A DNA stretch of 64,000 nt from Niallia taxi (GTDB taxonomy: Bacteria > Bacillota > Bacilli > Bacillales > Cytobacillaceae). A program made the position numbers and the translations under genes. Shown piece by piece: positions 61,704-64,000 of the stretch (the stretch's first letter is position 1; each line of letters begins with the position of its first letter). Where the stretch lies: positions 1,054,001 to 1,118,000 of the forward strand of contig NZ_CP102590.1 of NCBI RefSeq assembly GCF_032818155.1, written 5' to 3'. The notes under the pieces are model-generated. The model saw nothing but the letters and a program-made list of their open reading frames with translations. It did no database searches and was not told the DNA's origin.

Positions 61704-62828
61704 ATGGAAAATAACATCACATTTAAAGATATAAAAAAAAGTAATTACTCCTCGATCTATCATCTAATCTATCATCATGAAAAGCTTTCCAAACAAGAAG
61801 TAGCGAATCAGCTTAATCTAAGCTTGCCAACAGTTACCCAAAACCTTGTTCGCTTAGAAAATGAGGGACTAATAGAAAAAAGCGGGCAATTTGAATCCTC
61901 TGTAGGAAGGCGGGCTGCTGCATATGCGATTTGTCCGCAAGCAAGAGTCAGCATTGGTGTTGAAATTGAAAAGAAAACGGTGCAAATAGTGGCGATTGAT
62001 TTGCGTGGACATGCTGTTCAGCAGGAGAAATTAGTGATGAAGTATGCAGAAGAGGAGCATTATTATAAAAGCTTAAGTCAAGCAGTTCAAGCCTTTATTT
62101 CGAATCTTGAACTAAAGAAAGAACAGGTACTTGGGATAGGCTTTGCTGTACAGGGGTTAACATCAAACAACGGACAAAATATTACGTATGGAAAAATATT
62201 AATTTCAACCGGATTGAATATTGACGTATTTGCACAATATCTTTCATATCCTTGTAGTTTTTTGCATGATGCTAAATGTGCTGCAACGACCGAGCTATGG
62301 GTAAGAGATGATATTGGCGATGCTGTCTATTTGTCAATTGGTCCCCATCTTGGTGGAGCGATAATTATTAATGGTCAAATTTACATGGGAAAAGAAGGGC
62401 ATAGTGGCACAGTTGAGCATATGACAGTGAATGCTGAGGGTCCTGCCTGCTACTGCGGGAAAAGGGGATGCATGGAAACATATAGCTCTGTTAATGCATT
62501 GCTGAAAGAGGAGGAATCATTACCATTCTTCTTTGAAAAAGTTCGTTCAAATGTCCCTTCCTATACAAATAGGTGGGATGCCTTTTTAGAGTATTTAGCC
62601 ATTTCCATAAACAATATTCACCTTGTCCTCAATAGAGATTTTATATTAGGAGGACATTTATCGCCTTACTTAACGGAAGAGGATATAGATACTCTACATG
62701 AAAAAGTAAATGGAAAAACAGCATTCCCAAGCAATGAAGCATTTATTTTTATAAGTCGTTCTGCCGCAAATGGTGTACCTATGGGTGCAGCTATTCCATT
62801 CATACAGACATTTTTGAACAAAATTTAG
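61704..62828 (+). CDS. ROK-family transcriptional regulator (XylR type)
   Basis: The 374-residue protein has a winged helix (about 10-65, HEKLSKQEVANQLNLSLPTVTQNLVRLENEGLIEK) and a ROK domain with the zinc motif CYCGKRGCMETYSS and IGIEI-like sugar-binding sequence. The start ATG has only a weak upstream GGGGTA. It is divergent from the SDR-kinase-transporter operon and most likely represses it until the sugar or polyol appears. Confidence 0.9.
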   Translation: MENNITFKDIKKSNYSSIYHLIYHHEKLSKQEVANQLNLSLPTVTQNLVRLENEGLIEKSGQFESSVGRRAAAYAICPQARVSIGVEIEKKTVQIVAIDLRGHAVQQEKLVMKYAEEEHYYKSLSQAVQAFISNLELKKEQVLGIGFAVQGLTSNNGQNITYGKILISTGLNIDVFAQYLSYPCSFLHDAKCAATTELWVRDDIGDAVYLSIGPHLGGAIIINGQIYMGKEGHSGTVEHMTVNAEGPACYCGKRGCMETYSSVNALLKEEESLPFFFEKVRSNVPSYTNRWDAFLEYLAISINNIHLVLNRDFILGGHLSPYLTEEDIDTLHEKVNGKTAFPSNEAFIFISRSAANGVPMGAAIPFIQTFLNKI

Positions 62829-62836
62829 AAAAAATC

Positions 62837-62872
62837 AGAAAGCTAGATACTTCACTGTGTCTAGCTTTCTTC
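62837..62872 (+). terminator. Intrinsic terminator after the ROK gene
   Basis: AGAAAGCTAGATAC pairs with GTGTCTAGCTTTCT (one bulge), followed by TCCTG; the T run is short. Confidence 0.65.
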
Positions 62873-63072
62873 CTGCCTGATTGCTTAATTTTCTTTGTTT
62901 TAATTCCGATTGGTTTAATCTCGGAGTTAACCTTAATATTCACTATTGAGCTTCTTTTGTATATATCCATTTATTTATAGTTTGTTAATTAGTGAGAGAG
63001 TATGAGTAGTATTTTGGGAGGCTGTAAGGGGAATAGAGAATAAAGAAAAATTGTAAACTTTCCAATCCCTAG

Positions 63073-63201
63073 TTGACAGATGGGTAAAATAAGTATAAAT
63101 TACGAATTAGAAAACTTAATTTTAAAAATTTTATAAAAATGACGCTGATCAGATAACTGAAAGCTGCTACTTTTTTCTTAAAAAGTTGGCAGCTTTTTTT
63201 T
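63073..63201 (+). promoter_or_regulatory. Promoter and attenuator-like leader of the sulfate-binding gene
   Basis: TTGACA (63073-63078) with TATAAA (63094-63099, 15 bp) or TAAATT (63096-63101, 17 bp). About 60 nt later AAAGCTGC (63160-63167) pairs with GCAGCTTT (63189-63196), with an inner ACTTTTT/AAAAAGT stem and a T run: a terminator between the promoter and the gene. The S-box signature is not present. The rest of 62873-63226 shows nothing more. Confidence 0.5.
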
Positions 63202-63226
63202 ATAAAAAAAAGGGGGAGCTCTAACT

Positions 63227-64000
63227 ATGAAGAGAAAAAAGAAATCATTTTTTAAAGCAACTGCACTAATATTGGCCGCTTTTGTAACCCTTGCTGGGTG
63301 CAGCAGTTCGGAAAGCAGCGGGGAAAGTTCTGATTCCAAAAAAGTAGAATTATTGAATGTTTCCTATGATCCAACGAGAGAGCTGTATGAAGAATATAAC
63401 AAAGCGTTTGCAGATTATTGGAAAGAGAAAACAGGGCAGGAGGTAACCGTTCAGCAGTCACATGGCGGATCAGGAAAACAAGCACGAGCTGTCATTGATG
63501 GGATTGAAGCAGATGTCGTGACATTGGCTCTAGCTGGAGATATTGATGCGATTGTGAAGGAAAGAGGAATCATTTCAGAGGATTGGCAATCGAAGCTGGA
63601 GAACAATTCCACTCCATACACTTCGACTATCGTATTTTTAGTAAGAAAGGGCAATCCAAAGAATATTCAAGACTGGAATGACTTAATAAAGGACGATGTT
63701 TCGGTCATTACTCCAAATCCAAAAACATCAGGCGGTGCTCGGTGGAATTACCTTGCAGCTTGGGCTTATGCCGACAAACAATTTAATGGAGACGAAACTA
63801 AAATTAAAGATTTTGTGAAAAAGCTATATTCAAATGTAGAGGTTCTTGATTCAGGGGCACGGGATTCTACTAACACATTTGTACAACGGGAGATTGGTGA
63901 TGTATTAATTGCTTGGGAGAACGAAGCGTACTTAGCGATAAATGAATTAGGGAAAGAAAACTTTGAAATTGTCAGCCCATCCTTGAGTATATTAGCAGAG
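63227..64000 (+). CDS. Sulfate/thiosulfate ABC transporter binding lipoprotein (partial, runs off the end)
   Basis: ATG 63227 follows AGGGGGAG; the frame stays open to base 64000, 258 codons. A lipoprotein signal peptide ends in LAGC (Cys25). The mature part matches the sulfate-binding family: [95 protein letters not shown]. It would deliver sulfate to a CysT/CysW/CysA-type transporter, whose genes should follow outside the window. Confidence 0.93.
   Translation, partial: MKRKKKSFFKATALILAAFVTLAGCSSSESSGESSDSKKVELLNVSYDPTRELYEEYNKAFADYWKEKTGQEVTVQQSHGGSGKQARAVIDGIEADVVTLALAGDIDAIVKERGIISEDWQSKLENNSTPYTSTIVFLVRKGNPKNIQDWNDLIKDDVSVITPNPKTSGGARWNYLAAWAYADKQFNGDETKIKDFVKKLYSNVEVLDSGARDSTNTFVQREIGDVLIAWENEAYLAINELGKENFEIVSPSLSILAE

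Noticed and set aside
63100-63226. An S-box (SAM) riboswitch before the sulfate-binding gene
   Set aside because: The conserved GAGGGA...GGCCC...GAAGCC strings are absent; only a terminator hairpin is seen.

Overview
The window is a stretch of a low-GC Gram-positive chromosome, most likely a member of the Bacillaceae. The evidence is strong AGGAGG-type ribosome binding sites, frequent TTG and GTG starts, T-tailed intrinsic terminators after most operons, and recognisable relatives of Bacillus genes and circuits: YitJ, MetE, YkkC/YkkD, the Mhq quinone-stress genes, LicT-BglP-BglH, a Crh-like protein, a SpoIIP domain and a guanine riboswitch. I see no tRNA, rRNA, CRISPR array, prophage or intact insertion sequence. 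The gene content looks accessory and regulatory: sugar and purine use, drug and quinone resistance, small signalling proteins.

Layout. 1-2700: end of yitJ and metE (methionine synthesis). 3042-6160: a TM2-like membrane protein, then the C-terminal stub of a BadF-family amino-sugar kinase, an RpiR regulator and a P-loop kinase, apparently the remains of an amino-sugar operon. 6230-7676: an ECF sigma factor whose partner gene encodes a membrane-anchored SpoIIP-type peptidoglycan hydrolase domain. 7779-9753: a MerR regulator with two matching operators, a Crh-like protein with Glu at the Ser46 position, and a YcjY-type hydrolase. 9835-11225: a paired SMR exporter under a TetR regulator with two matching palindromes. 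11414-16008: a MarR-controlled heterodimeric ABC exporter. 16050-21292: VOC protein, two unrecognised small proteins, RpiR plus epimerase, and a membrane-anchored hydrolase. 21406-27963: ROK regulator divergent from purine nucleoside phosphorylase and a deaminase, then a glucose/amino-sugar PTS, NanE and an RpiR regulator. 28200-34360: VOC protein, beta-lactamase-fold hydrolase, TetR plus YhgE-like permease, a fused Ada and a DUF3892 protein. 34364-38801: LysR, two EamA transporters, small proteins and a Nudix enzyme.

38820-42170 is an Mhq quinone/catechol detoxification cluster with near-perfect MhqR boxes. 42259-46440 is a purine cluster: guanine deaminase on one strand; on the other a guanine-class riboswitch, a nucleobase permease and a Rieske non-haem iron oxygenase. 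This last pairing is the most intriguing unit in the window. 47303-48172 encodes a divergent metallophosphoesterase. 48216-52730 is a complete aryl-beta-glucoside operon with LicT-type antitermination at two sites and a cre-like site. 52793-57437 holds a polysaccharide deacetylase, an orphan anti-sigma-like protein, a GyrI-like protein, and a kinase/Nudix cluster in which the kinase is broken by a 10-bp tandem duplication. 57767-62828 is a sugar or polyol catabolic unit (GPH transporter, FGGY kinase, SDR) divergent from a ROK regulator. 63227-64000 is the start of a sulfate-binding lipoprotein gene behind an attenuator-like leader.

A dispersed element occurs four times (about 16046, 28212, 32221 and 47025). 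The two full copies are about 347 bp, bounded by inverted GCTGGGACAAAA-type ends, with a GC-rich, strongly self-complementary core; one copy supplies an intrinsic terminator to the gene in front of it. All statements rest on reading the sequence and on knowledge of protein families; no database search was run.
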